From contig OZ038450.1 in assembly GCA_964036195.1 (NCBI GenBank), forward strand, positions 1,118,701-1,182,700: DNA of 64,000 bases. Reading direction: 5' to 3'. A program made the translations under genes and the position numbers. The notes beneath the pieces were generated by a model, which worked only from the letters and a program-made list of their open reading frames with translations, did no database searches and was not told the origin of the DNA. The stretch's first letter is position 1; each line of letters begins with the position of its first letter. Positions 11,009 through 23,613 of this stretch are shown in pieces. The stretch comes from Sphaerolaimus hirsutus (Eukaryota; Nematoda; Chromadorea; Monhysterida; Sphaerolaimidae).

Positions 11009-11399
11009 AAGTTATAAAAAGAAAAAATAAAGACGGCCAACGCATGATAGATGTCAAGTGGTTTACGGTCGGGTTCATGTGAAGTCATCAAGTGTGTCAG
11101 TGCAAAGCCGTGTCAAGGTGCTGCACACTCCAAACATAGGTAAATATAAGTCGGCAGACATGATATTATCTCCACCTATACAATTTCGAGAGAACTGCAC
11201 GCTAAGGATGCCTAATGCAAAAGATAGGGGCACAATCACAGCCTCATTTTTTGCCCGATTCGTGTGTGTTTTTGCACACAATGCAGTCACTATTTATTAG
11301 TACAAAATGCCCTTTACAAACACGTTACAATCTTGACAAACAGGGTTAGTAGATGGCAAAGTTGCTTCCCAAGAATGCAATTGCACATGTATAGGGGGT

Positions 11400-13640
11400 G
11401 AACTTGAGTTTTTAGGGGCTGAGTTTTCAATTCAGGGTTGAGTTGATGGGTGTTTATAAATTAGGGTTGAGTTGACAGAAGTTTAAAAATAAGGGGCTGT
11501 TGACACAAGTTTACAAATTAGAGGCTGAGTTTATGGGAGTTGAGTTGATGGGTGTTTGCCAAATTTGGGGCTGAGTTTATGAGAGTTAACAATAACATTA
11601 CCATAATCCTTCAGTGAGGCCCCCGGGGCTAAAAAATATAAATTGTGATATGATGCATTTGTGGGTTACTGATTACAATGATTTGAAATATGCACTCCAT
11701 TCTGACAGTACATTACCATAACCCTGAAATTGAATCCCTGGGGCCAAAACTTTCAAATTGTGAAATGATGCATTGTGGGTTTCTAATTGCACTGATTTGA
11801 TATATAATGCACTCCATTTTGACACTACATAACCCTGAAAACTACATGACCATAACCCTGAAAATGAACCTCTGAAACCAAAAACTTTCAATTTCTGAAA
11901 TCATTCATTCTTGGGTTTCTGATTGCACTGATTTGATATATAATGCACTCCATTTTGACACTACATAACCCTGAAAACTACATAACCATAACCCTGAAAA
12001 TGAACCTCTGGAACCAAAAACTTTCAATTTGTGAAATCATTCATTCTTGGGTTTCTGATTGCACTGATGAGTTGATGGGTGTTTGCCAAATTAGGGGCTG
12101 AGTTTATGGGAGTTAACAATAACATTACAATAATCCTTCAGTGAGGCCCCCGGGGCTAAAAAATATAAATTGTGATATGATGCATTTGTGGGTTACTGAT
12201 TACAATGATTTGAAATATGCACTCCATTCTGACAGTACATTACCATAACCCTGAAATTGAATCCCTGGGGCCAACTTTCAAATTGTGAACCGATGCATTG
12301 TGGGTTTCTAATTGCACTGATTTGATATATAATGCACTCCATTTTGACACTACATAACCCTGAAAACTACATGACCATAACCCTGAACATGAACCTCTGG
12401 AACCAAAAACTTTCAATTTGTGAAATCATTCATTCTTGGGTTTCTGATTGCACTGATTTGATATATGCACTCCATTTTGACACTACATTACCATAACCCT
12501 AAAAATGAACCCATGGGGCCAAATACTTTCAATTTGAGAAATAATGCATTTTCGGGTTTCTGATAGCACTCATTTAAAATATGCACTTCATTTTGACACT
12601 ACATTACCATAACCCTAAAAATGAACCCCCTGGGCCAAAAACTTTCAAATCTTTCAATGATGGATTTGTGGGTTTCTGAGTGTAATGATTTCAAATATGC
12701 CCAGGGCTTCAAAAATTAGAAATTGTGAAATGATTCAATGTGGGTTTCTGATTACACTGATTTGAAATATGCACTCCATTTTGACACTACATAACCCTGA
12801 AAACTACATAACCATAACCCTGAAAATGAACCTCTGGAGCCAAAAACTTTCAATTTGTGAAATCATTCATTTTTGGATTTCTGATTGCACTCATTTGAAA
12901 TATGCATTTCATTTTGACACTACATTACCATAACCCTAAAAATGAACCCCCTGGGCTGAAAACTTTCAAATCATAAAATGATGCATTTGTGGGTTTCTGA
13001 TTGTAGCAATTTCAAATATGCACTCCATTTTGACACTAAATTACTAAAACCCTGAAATTGAACCCCTAGACCAAAAAATTTCAAATTGTGAAATGATGCA
13101 TTTTGCAGGTTTGTAATTGCACTGATTCGAAATGACTCAATTTCAACTCTACATTACTGTAAGCCTTAAATTGAAAATTGAAAATAAATTAGAAATTGTG
13201 AAATGATGCATTTCTGGCTTTTTGATTGCCTTGATTTGAAATATGCACTTCATTTTGACACTACATTACCATAACCCTGAAAATGAACCCCCAGGGCTAA
13301 AAATTTTCAAATCATAAAATGATGTGTTTGTGGGTTTCTGATTGTAGCAATTTCAAATATACACTCAATTTTTACACCACATTACTAAAACCCTGATAAT
13401 GAACCCCTGGGCCCAAAAACTTTCAATTTGTGAAATGATGCATTTGTGGGTTTTTTATTGCAGTGATTTGAGATGTGCACTCCATTTCTACTCTACATAA
13501 CCATAACCTTTAAGTCTCACCCCTGGTGCTAAAAAATTGAAGATTGTGAATTGATGCATTTGTGGATTGATGCTAGAGATTATTTCAAATATTCATTCTA
13601 TTTTGACACTACATTACCATAAACCTGAAAATGAGTTTAC
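11400..13640. repeat. Satellite array, 115-140 bp units with a 527-bp higher-order repeat
   Basis: About sixteen degenerate units each contain GCACTCCATTTTGACACTAC, CCATAACCCTGAAAATGAAC and TTCAATTTGTGAAATGATGC in that order. A marker (GAGTTGATGGGTGTTTGCC) at 11542 recurs at 12069 with the same downstream unit order, indicating a roughly 527-bp higher-order duplication. No coding potential is supported. Confidence 0.85.
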
Positions 13641-13769
13641 AGGAGTTTCCAAATTAGGGACTGAGTTTATGGGAGTTTCCAAATTAGGTGCTGAGTCTAT
13701 GGGAGTTTCCAAATTAGGGGCTGAGTTTACAGGAGTTTCCAAACTAGGGGCTGTGTTTACAGGATTTAG

Positions 13770-14295
13770 AGGGGGTCCCCATGGGGTGCCATTTTTGGGG
13801 GGTCTCCAGGGGGTGCCATTTTTTGGAGGCACATATGGGGGTGCCATTTCAAGGGGGTCCCAATGGGATGCCATTTTTTGGGTGGTCCCCAGTGGTGCCG
13901 TTTTTTGTTGGTCCTTAGGGGGGTGCTATATTTTTTTGTGGGGGGGGGGGGTCCATAGGGGGTGCCATTTTGGGGGGGGTCCCCAGGGGGTGCCATTTTT
14001 GAAGAGTCCCCAGGGGGAGCCAACTTTGGGTGGGTCCCCAGGGGGTGCCATTTTTGTGGCGGTTCCTAGGGGGTGCCATGTTTGGGGGGTCCACAGGGGG
14101 TGCCATTTTTGGGGGGTCCCTAGGGGGTGCTATTTTTGGGGGGTCCCTAAGGGGTGCCATTTTTTGGTGGTCCTCAGGGGGTGCCATATTTGTGGGGCCC
14201 TAGGGGGTCCCATTTTTGGGCGGTTCCCAGGGGGTGCCACTTTTGGGGGGTTCCCTGGGTGATGCCATTTGGAGGGGGGTCCCCACTGGGGTGTC
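13770..14295. repeat. G-rich minisatellite, units of about 27 bp
   Basis: Some 17 units resemble GGGTCCCCAGGGGGTGCCAT followed by TTTTGGGG. Long frames on both strands encode only the repeat (GCHFWG or KMAPP patterns) and are not treated as genes. Dense G-runs on the + strand could form quadruplexes. Confidence 0.9.
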
Positions 14296-14326
14296 AGTTT
14301 TTGCAAGCCTCTGAGTAGTGGGTACC

Positions 14327-14728
14327 TATAGCAGGATTCTCTCCAACCTTCAGTTGGGTTTTGTGGTTCTCTACAATTTATACCACAAGGATTTACAAAC
14401 ACAAAAAGAACAGCAAAGCACAAATGTAACCAATTTAAGATAACAACAAATTTTGACACCTTGCAAAAACCACACTATCATATCACAAAACCTATACCAC
14501 ACAAAATGCACACTGCCCAACCATTTTACAGAAGTTTACAAAAAATCCATTCCAAAACATTGCATCTTTGGTATTGGTCTTGTTATTGTTGGTACATTAC
14601 ATACCGCATTTCAAAACACATGCCTAGCATGTGGGCAAACTTAACTAAACTATCACATTTCCTCCAATGGTATTAATTGTAGAGAACCACAAAACCCGAC
14701 CGAAGGTCGGAGAGAATCCTGCTAGTAC
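14327..14728. mobile_element. About 400-bp terminal-inverted-repeat element (MITE-like)
   Basis: The left end AGCAGGATTCTCTCCAACCT continues into GGTTTTGTGGTTCTCTACAA. The right end begins TTGTAGAGAACCACAAAACC and closes GGAGAGAATCCTGCT, so the terminal repeats are about 48 bp and nearly identical. The interior is AT-rich with no transposase. It abuts the G-rich minisatellite. Confidence 0.75.
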
Positions 14729-16465
14729 TATACAATGAGTCGCATGATGTCATATCATGCACGCTGTATCCAACCCGTAGAACTCTGTTTTGGTGACTCG
14801 TGCTTACGCATATACGGAATGAAACTATTCAATTGTGCCCGCACAATTCAAACCCCCGTCAAAGTGTAGTTGAGTTTTGTGCATGATGCCATCCAAGCGT
14901 CGTCTGGATCTGAATAAATACAAAGCGGGAACGTTTTCTGAATTCAAAATATTGAACGTAACAAGTTTTCGTCAAAATGAATCGATAGCGTGTAACTTTT
15001 CTAAATATGAATTAGATTAAACCTAGGTAAACGTATAATCAAAAATTTGCAGCACCTATCGGCACAAAAATTGTAGTAAACGAGTGCGTAAAGAACAGCA
15101 CATTTTTATTTTCCTTCTTACTATCTTTATATTTTCTTTTTTACTAAATTCCTTTCTCGTTCGCTCTACAAGAACAAAATATAACGTTCCAATTTTGTAG
15201 AATGATATGTCCGTCGACTATACATATTGACATATTCACAACCCACTGCACCGTTTTTCTACCGTACTTAAGATGTATCGCACTTCGCTGTTCAGTAAGA
15301 TGTTGAATTTCATTGACGCTCAGCGAAGGGAAACATAAGTGGACCAAACCTGTACAATATCATGTCTGCCGACTTTTTTTTAAAAAGAACGCGCTGCCAC
15401 AAAAATGCGAGCGGAATTATTTCCCTGTGGCCTCAGTTTGACAAAATGTGATAAAATAGGTTTGCTACTGTGATTGATAAAAATATTTACCCAACACTAC
15501 TGTCCCTAGGAGGAATTCACTCCCTTTTCAAAGCGTAATCTCAATGTGGCACAGTAAATGATATATTTGAGGCGTCCAATTCTAGAAGTCGACAAGTCCA
15601 AAAAATGAAAATTCCGAGTGAGGCCCGGAATCTTGGGCTACTTCCGCACATTTTTCATTATTTTCCATTACTTTTTTGACCTCACGTGCTAAATCCTATA
15701 TATATACGATAGTGTGAAATTTGACATTTTAGGGGAACTACGTTCTCATGTCAACTCCGAATGTGGTCAAGTGACAAAAAGTAAATAGTGCCAAAAAAAA
15801 ACTAATGAGTGAGAAAAATTCGATAATAAAAATACTTGTCGCTTGCTCAACATAAACTTTTTTACCACTTTCCATTTTGTTGTCATTTGTCCACTGGGAG
15901 TGCCTTTCTACAATACAGATTTCCAGTACGTAGAAGGTTGTTATCAACCAATTTCCATAACGAACAGAACGATTTTAAAATCTAGTCAGTATTATTTTCC
16001 GATGAATTGCGTATGTATTCGAGATTATTTTATAAAAGCAAAATATCGGCAAATGTTGAAGCTGAGCGAGATGGTCGGTACGGCGGATTTGAGCGATTTA
16101 ATTGGTGAGTGGGCGGTGAAACATGAGGTATTACCTCACGCGGGTTTCTCGGTCGTGCGGGTGCACAAATTAGGCCGGTATTTACCGTGTCCTGTGTCCC
16201 AAACAAAAACGAGAGTTTTTTTTGGCTACACATTTCGATTGAAAGATTTGTTCGCGGTAGAGGTATTTATATCGCGAAAATATTTGACACCACATGTAAA
16301 TTTGTTGTGGAAAATACTTATCAAACGAAATGGGACGGTATTTTTAACAGTTATTTCGATATCGAATTATAAGTATACGTTGGAATTTCGAAATTGCTGG
16401 AAAATAGTTTGGGCGTTAAACGACAAGATTCTATGTCATTTAGATCCTCTATCTTGTAGGATTAT
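14729..16465. other. Intergenic DNA upstream of the 16.5-kb gene
   Basis: No gene or RNA is recognised up to about 15840. From 15843 a frame stays open on the + strand into the downstream gene, but the 15843-16465 part has no recognisable protein features. It may be a 5' UTR, an upstream exon or chance. Confidence 0.35.
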
Positions 16466-19291
16466 ATGGCGCTCGTTGAGGAAGTGGAAAACGAAAACGA
16501 CGGTTTCGTTGACACTTCACAAGATTCCCAAGACCCTGCGGGCACAAAATCGCAGCCGCTGCGACGTTTGGGTCGCAAATCGGGCAGCTTTCGGGTGCTG
16601 GCGAGCAAAGGCAGTGCGGTGCAAAGCGGAGGACCGAAAAAGCGGAACGCTACCACGGTTAGTGAGACAATGGGTTGGGCATCTGAGTACTGGTGAGAGG
16701 CACTCAAGTGTCAGTTCCAGTTCTCAGATGTCATTGAGTGTCGATATGTTTTCTTCATTCATTGGACCTTCTTTGTCACTGTGGTGTGAGTATCATCCAC
16801 CTCGCAGTAATGGGCTTCACTTGTGGAGCTGTATATATGTCCATATGCGGGAAATTATATATTTAGGCACAAAATACTGTATTATAACATGGTACATACA
16901 GTGTGTCCATTTTAGCACGGTATTCGTAATTAGAATGAATAAGTCGAATACGCATTACTGCGAGGTGGGTCTGACTAGGCGTACATCTATGATCCACATG
17001 TCCAAAATGCAATTTGCCGTGATACAGGCGCTCTCGCATAAAACGAAGCGTGAAAAGATCTTCACGGCAAACTGCTCGGAAATGGACATGGAATTTGAGG
17101 GGCTCACAACGTCCCCGATGGCGACGGCGGAAGACACTGTCGCTATGAAGACAAAGTTCGGCACACTGACGCCGCGCAAATGCGTCAGCTTCGTCAATAA
17201 CCTGGTGGATACCAGGTCGGGCAAGTACGTAGAGCTGGCGGAGCAGATGAACACGATGGACACGTTGCTGTCCAAAGGTCATATCAGTGTAGGTTCTGGG
17301 GCATGTTTTTGTGATAACGATTTTGATATATGCCCGATTAATATAAAACAGAATCAACTCTATACTTTTGAACATATTATCGGGTTAAATTGTATACATC
17401 ATCTCAAATTATTGCGTGGATTGACAATGGAATGCTTATCTACAGTAGTTCTCTACTACAACATGACAAAACCCTGTGTTATGCTAAATATACATTCCAC
17501 TTCCTCGCAGGCCGAATCCCTGGGCGCATATACATGCCAAACCAAGGAGATCCTTGCAAAATTGAAGCATGCCATTTATTTAAGTGGTCAGATCGACTTG
17601 GGGCAGGCAATGATTGCCGAGATGATGCTGCTCGAATCACAGCGCGTGCAGTCAGAATTATTTGACGAGTTAAAAGCGCAGCGCGTGATGATCGAGCGAG
17701 TGCAACTGAGTTTGCAAGCCAAGGGGGTGGATCTGACGGCCGATGTGAACAACATATTTATGTTGAGTAGCACCGAACCACAAGATCCGATGTCCTTCTT
17801 TTATCGGACTGACTTCCTGGCTTTTGGCATTCGTTGGAAGTGCTTAATGTGCGCGCTGATTTGGCACAAAGGTGAGACTTTGGGCGTGCCGGCTCTCAAA
17901 GAAGAAGCCATAAGGTGCAACATTTCCTATACGGAATATGATCCCTTGGCCCCCTTAGTCATGGCCAAGTGCTGGGCAGAGTGGCGCAACGAGCAGTGGA
18001 AATTGTATTACGACGATACCGACGACAATCAAGCCGTCTCATGGTATGATAAGACAATTTCTGGCGATTCTGCTCGTATGCGAAGTACACCGGCCTACCG
18101 CTCCCTAATAGCAGTTTTGCAAGTGTGCGTAAAGGGTAACAAGGCTTTCGCCATGTACCTGAAACTGACAGGGGAGCGGCAAATTCACAATGTGGCACAC
18201 GCGCATCGTTACCTCGGCAACGGCTTTAATAAAACTGCGTGGGATGGCGTGACGAAATCGAGCGATGGCCGGAACATGAATATGTACGGCCTTGCGTCAG
18301 AGGAAGTCCACGCCTCCCCGGAGTTTACCTCTCTGACTTTCACGTCGGAAGAGGAGCAGGCGTACAATGCCGAGTTTGTGGCCCACGAGGCAGACAAAAT
18401 GTGGACCGTTGGCCCCGGGATATCGGAGCACAATGAAAGGGCCAAATCCATCCACCAAGGTAGGTTGGGTGGGTTGCATAGTTTCAGTGTGAAACGTGAG
18501 CAGGGCTTGCCGCATATTCCGATAGTGTGTTGCGTGACCCAGCCATTTTTTCCGGCACAAGAGGGGATCGCACACAACGCGTACGCCGAGGCTATAATTT
18601 GGAGGTTAGGCAGAGACATCGAATCAGCTTTGTCACGGGTCTGCGCCAATATACCTGGCGTGACCATCTGCCAACCCCTGAATTATATATTGCGAAACAA
18701 AAAATCCGCAATTATTCCGCACTTGATGGGTGTGGATACCTTACGCCTATATGAAGGGATTGTAGGCACGGACGGCATCCACCTGAGCAAATACGGGGAG
18801 TCGTTCTTTGGGCGCTTATTGGCACGGGAGTGCGCGTTCGCGCTGGAAGGTTACAGCGCGCCAACGCTAGCCAGGTGGGCGAAAGTAGATAGCGTGCTAG
18901 ATAATATAAGTAGTATAGATCACTTGTCATGGACACATGATTGTATTAAATCTCACTGTACCCTATCTCATACAGGTGGCGCCAGATGTGCGGCTCAACC
19001 GATCCCGGTCTTTGCAAAGAGGGGCAAAGGGCGGTGGCAGACCTGTTCACCAAGGCGAAGGAGGTATGTTTTTAAGTTCCCGTGCGTAAACATTGGGCAC
19101 TGTGTGAATGCATCTGATTTGAATATTACTAAATCGGTGCAGGAAGTTCGCATAAGCGTGGCCGCGGTGATCGTGGAGTCCCGTACGGGCGCGGAAATGG
19201 CGGTGCGGCGCAAATTCGTGGCGCCGGGGGTAGCCGAAACAGTTCGGTGGGCAGCAGGATCCGAGCACAGAGGAAATCTGCAGCAGAATAA
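16466..19291 (+). CDS. Unrecognised six-exon gene with coiled coil, DGIH motif and Arg/Gly-rich tail
   Basis: Exons: 16466-16657, 17028-17288, 17511-18459, 18526-18884, 18976-19063 and 19143-19291. Every junction has GT/AG and matching phase, giving 665 aa. The start MALVEEVENENDGF is acidic and is followed by a basic Ser-rich stretch. Residues 152-235 are heptad-like and rich in Leu/Met/Glu/Gln, a likely coiled coil. Residues 236-467 are a well-behaved globular region I do not recognise. Residues 547-558 (VGTDGIHLSKYG) resemble the catalytic Asp-x-x-His block of SGNH hydrolases, but no clear GDS block is visible. The tail (588-665) is RSRSLQRGAKGGGRP, then HKRGRGDRG, an RGG-type RNA-binding style. 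A variant using donor 18875 reads a different tail and runs to a stop at 19541-19543 (710 aa). A single unbroken frame 15843-19304 also spans exons 2-4. The gene may belong to a retroelement or be a host gene; I assign no function. Confidence 0.55.
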
Positions 19292-19407
19292 CCGGTCCGG
19301 GTGAGTTAATGCCGGGTCAAATTCCGTACATTCTGCTATTTTTCATAATTTTACTATGTTCATTAACACTGGCTATGTATATTTTGGTAATACAATGTAT
19401 ACCTCAG

Positions 19408-19543
19408 GGGTGCCATGTCAGCCGGCGCCGGCAACAATCGCGGAGCGCACGGCGGCCGTGGTCGCGGCGGCCGAGGTGGGGGCCCACCAGGAGTTCCGCC
19501 TGGCGGCAGCGGCAAAGGCCTGTGGTATGTCTACCACGAGTAA
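19408..19543 (+). CDS. Alternative last exon or separate short Gly/Arg-rich ORF
   Basis: It follows a clean ACCTCAG acceptor at 19407 whose partner donor GTGAGT is at 19301. It contains an ATG at 19415 and reads MSAGAGNNRGAHGGRGRGG, then a Gly/Pro stretch, to a TAA at 19541. In the variant model it is the C-terminus of the preceding gene; in the main model it is 3' UTR or the start of another frame. Third codon positions vary freely in this frame, which favours it over the Ala-rich shadow. Confidence 0.4.
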
Positions 19544-19689
19544 AATGGGAGCAAGTAGCTCGGCTGCAAAGTGATCTGTTATTTAGGATGTTTCAGCGTG
19601 CGCGCCTCTGTTTCAGAAGGCGCGACATCCTGAATTATTTTTGCATTGGCTGCGCCACCGTGTTACTTTTTTGCTTAGTTAGCAATAAG

Positions 19690-21690
19690 TTTATATATGG
19701 GGTAACTTCACAAGGCATGGCAACTGGATTATATATGGTAGTTCCAAAAATGTGCCTTATGACATCTGTGGATAATATGTTTATATTGGCACTACTTTGT
19801 GAAGAGACGCCATCCTGCGTTCTGTTCTTATGTCCGAAATACATGGCAATGTGTGCATCAGTCGGCAGAGTGGCAATACACCCAGATAAAAGTAAGATTC
19901 TGCACTTCCGTCGCAAATCCAATCCAACATGCCGTTGGGCATTAGGAAAGGATAAGAACGGTAGGCTCCAATACATATCTGAGGTCGACAAGATAAAGTA
20001 CTTAGGTATTACACTAACGTCGGAAAGGGATATGTTTCTTAGACAGCGTCAATTGCTGCTCCAACGAGCACAGACTGCTGCCATAATGGTGGGAGAATTA
20101 GGAAAACTGTCATTGCGTCCATTTTGGGCAGTGAACAGATTGTGGACGCTATACGCAATGACAAAAGTATTCTATGGTGTAGAAATCTTTGGCCTGCCAA
20201 AGCAAACTTTGGCAAAACTGGTTGGCATACAAATGTCTGTTTACAGAAAGGTATGTCATTCACCTCTGCACCTTTCAAACAGGTGCCTAGCTATTGATGG
20301 TGATGTTACAACAATGAAAGCCTGGTATACTAGCATAGTTGTTGGTCACTGTTGCTACTTGGAGAGTGATAAAGTAAGCTCTACCACTAAGGTAGCATTT
20401 AAACTCTGGGGTAAGACTAAGTCGAACCAACCACGGCGTTTTAGTCCTGGGCGGGCTGCTGCACTACTTAATGATGCAAATATTGATCCTATGTTGGGCT
20501 TAAAGAGTATTAAATTGCTAGCCAAACAACAGGCCTGGAAAGATGCATCGTTGGGCTCTGTAAGTATGTCTTGATCACGGGTAGAATGCTATCTGGGCAT
20601 ATGCCCAACCCCCTTAAACACCTACGAAATATATATTGATGATCTACCGTGGGTTTTTACCCGACACGGTCTGTTGCAAAATGCGCAACAATTCAGATTA
20701 AGTAGGACGGGGAAAAAACAGTGGACTTCTTGCAAATTGTGTAAAAAATATGGCCATGATTTCTGGCCAACATTACAACACTATTTGTACGGGTGCCAAG
20801 ATATGAGTATTATCTATTGGCGTGAGAAGCTACTAAGGGAGTTATACTCTGAGTGCTGTGAACAAAAATGTGCACAAGAGATATGTTCTGTGGATCCGAT
20901 ATGTCGCTTTGCACAGATATCACGAGCTATCTGTGCAAAATCGCGGAAACTGATATCGACCCACATCACAGCATTAGATAAGTATATTACTAGCCTCTGA
21001 TCATGATCAAGTAGGTATCTATATGCGTATCCAAATGGTCGCTGTTTTTTTTCATACATCTCTGATAATAGTAATATGTATATTTATACGGCGACAAGTA
21101 GGTTAAAATAGTATATCACCTACATTGTGAGCTAGAGGACATTGTATTCACTTATAATCGGACAAAGCATGGGATTTTAACTTCCACATGCAGCCCGATA
21201 GTTCATTCAGTGAAATACATTCTCTAGACTCACTAGGCCAAATTTGAATACAATACATAATTAGTAATCATTGTACTGTCTCTTAGAAAAACCAGGGCCC
21301 TGGTATCGTAGACGCTCTTGTTTATATCTTGTTATAGAACGTGCGCCTTAGTGTTAAATCTAAATTTATGTTACTAGTTAGTTGAACTTGTGAAGGGATT
21401 AGGAATTTCCTCTCTTATATTCTTGTTATCACTTACTATAAAGTTCTGTCTATTTTGTGCAGTGGTATCGTGGTAGTTTGCCTTAAACATCGATTGTATT
21501 CGAACAACTATTACCGGTATTTTAAAAACAATTTATGGTTCTCAACTATTGCTGTTCGTTCAATATGAAATGTATTTTAATTATAATATTGCTCTCATCT
21601 TTTTCTTTCTTTTACCTGTTGTTAGTATATGCCCGTGACTTGTAGAGCCAGTAGCGGTACGAGTGTTAAATAAAAATAAAATAAATAAAT
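19690..21690 (+). mobile_element. Decayed non-LTR retrotransposon (LINE), 3' half
   Basis: A broken reverse transcriptase frame up to 20574 keeps SVGRVAIHPDKSKILHFR and EVDKIKYLGITLTSERD, the post-catalytic RT blocks of LINEs. The position of the FADD box reads MFILALLCEETPS, so the catalytic aspartates are gone. A stop interrupts at 20572. A second frame (20674-21000) holds the C-terminal CxxC...H...C knuckle (CKLC, then TLQHYLYGC). The element ends in an A-rich tail of TAAATAAAATAAATAAAT type at about 21665-21690. The copy is inactive. Clade is not resolved. Confidence 0.75.
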
Positions 21691-22097
21691 GGCTATAGGC
21701 ACATTTAATCCTTCAGACAATAAACTTCAAACACTTGTGGAAATGCTCCCTGCTGCTTCACTGCTTCGCTTGAACCCTAGTGATTTTTCCAATAGTGTAC
21801 AAAGAACAATCAATTCAAACAAATGGAACACTACCTAGATATGGTCTCTGGCATAAGGTTAAAAAATATGCATGTGCTGTGACAAAAAAAAACGTTACAA
21901 AGGGTTGCACATGCACACTATTGACTGTTAATTTTCCGATGTACTGGCGCCACACAAGCTAGTTTTCATGGTTCCAATTTGAAAACTCGGCCGAAATCTT
22001 GTCAAACAGTAGTTAAATAACAGTCAACTTGTCACCTTAAACAGTAGTTCATGGACAGATATTTCTGTAAAATATAATATAATAGCATCCTAATACC

Positions 22098-22278
22098 AGG
22101 TGCCAGTTCCGCAAAATGAGAAGTGAGCAGTGAAATGGAAAAGGCGACGTAAAATTACTTTTTATCTTTTTTTTTACTTCGCTTTGCCAATTCACTTGCC
22201 GTTTCACTTGGCCTTTGCGCTTTTACTTCGCCTTTGCCATTTCACTTCTCACTTCTCATTTTGCGGAACTGGCCCCAG
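22098..22278. repeat. Fold-back repeat, CAGTTCCGCAA family (GAGAAGTGA subtype)
   Basis: It starts GGTGCCAGTTCCGCAAAATG, then AGAAGTGAGCAGTGAAATGG. It ends CACTTCTCACTTCTCATTTT followed by GCGGAACTGGCCCC, the inverse of the start. The central part is pyrimidine-rich. Confidence 0.8.
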
Positions 22279-22317
22279 TCACTGGTGGTCAGTCACTGGA
22301 GTCGAAGTGCTCAGCAG

Positions 22318-23460
22318 AGTTGCGAAAGCGTATTTACGCTTACCCGAAATACCCGGGTAAATGGGTATTTATACTTACGCTTACACTTTCGTAAAATACC
22401 CTTCCGCTTTGTTACGCTTTCCTGGCTAAATTACCCGGATACTAAAAGCGTAAAAAAGCTCTCCACATGACCCAGTTTTACGCTTTTGAAAAAGTGTAAA
22501 ACTACAAAAAAGAAAATGAGAAAATACAAAAAAATAGAGACTGCGTGTGCGCAGTATTGCACTGGAAATAGCAGCACATGTATAAATTGTGTCGCAAAGG
22601 CGCCACACACGCTGGATGTCAACTGTTTCGGTGTCAACTCGATTTTAGTTCAATTTAGGTCACAGGACGATTTTCTAGTGAACGTGCGGCAAAGTCTAAG
22701 AGGAATTTATATAGTCATGTGCTTTTGAACATAATTTCGCAGCCTATAAACTAAAAATTTACGAAAAACTGTTGGTCCAGCTGACATCCGGATGTCAACT
22801 GGGCCAACAGTTTTTCATAAATTTTGCGTTTATGGGCTGCGAACCCATGTTCAAATGCACATGGCCATATAAATTTCTCTTTGACTTTGCCGCACGTGCA
22901 CTTGAAAATTGTCCTGCGACCTAAATTGAACTAAAATCGAGTTGACACCAAAACAGTCGACATCCAGCGTGTGTTGCACCAATATGAATGTCTGGTCAAT
23001 ATTGTGTTGTCGAGCAATACCGTGGCGTTAGATTAGTGATTTTGGGACAGAAAATGGATTCCGACGACGATGTTGTTGACGTCGACAGCACAAAATCCGA
23101 GTTAGAATATGATATAAGTGTCGCTGCTCATGAATTGCTACGAGGGCAGACTACCAAATGAACGACCGAAAAATGTCACTGAGATCTTGTTTTGAAAAGA
23201 ATTAACTGAGCAAAAATGGACAGTATCTGTGATACATTGATCTAAATATGAAAGCAAGAGTATTTTACGATGTTCAATGCCAAGAGCACTCTCTCAAAAA
23301 AAATTTACGCTTACGCTTTATTTTACGCTTTCCTAGGTATTTTAAAAATACCTTACGCTTACAGTATCCATACTCAAAATTGGGAAAGTGTATTTACGCT
23401 TACGCTTACGCTTTCCAAAAATACCGGTATTTTAACAACTCTGGTGCTCAGTTACGGGAT
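22318..23460. mobile_element. Composite fold-back element with nested palindrome
   Basis: Outer ends AGTTGCGAAAGCGTATTTAC and ATTTACGCTTACGCTTACGC...AACAACT point inward with GCGTAA-rich arms. Nested inside is a large palindrome (22592-22982) whose arms share ACACACGCTGGATGTCAACT and ATTTAGGTCACAGGACGATT, centred on GACATCCGGATGTC at about 22790. I see no transposase. Confidence 0.65.
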
Positions 23461-23613
23461 GGTGGAAGCGTCAATCAGCGTTCGCGTCGACATTCAGTTT
23501 TTGAACGATTTTTCAAATTGGAACGATGAAAACAAGCTTATTTATAATGTTGAAAAGTGCTAACTGACAATATACACTGACAATGTATTTTAAACCATAA
23601 CGTTATACAATAT

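Noticed and set aside
13567-14262. 231-codon + strand frame and long antisense frames over the G-rich array
   Set aside because: The translations only restate the 27-bp repeat (GCHFWG or KMAPP patterns), with no domain-like content.
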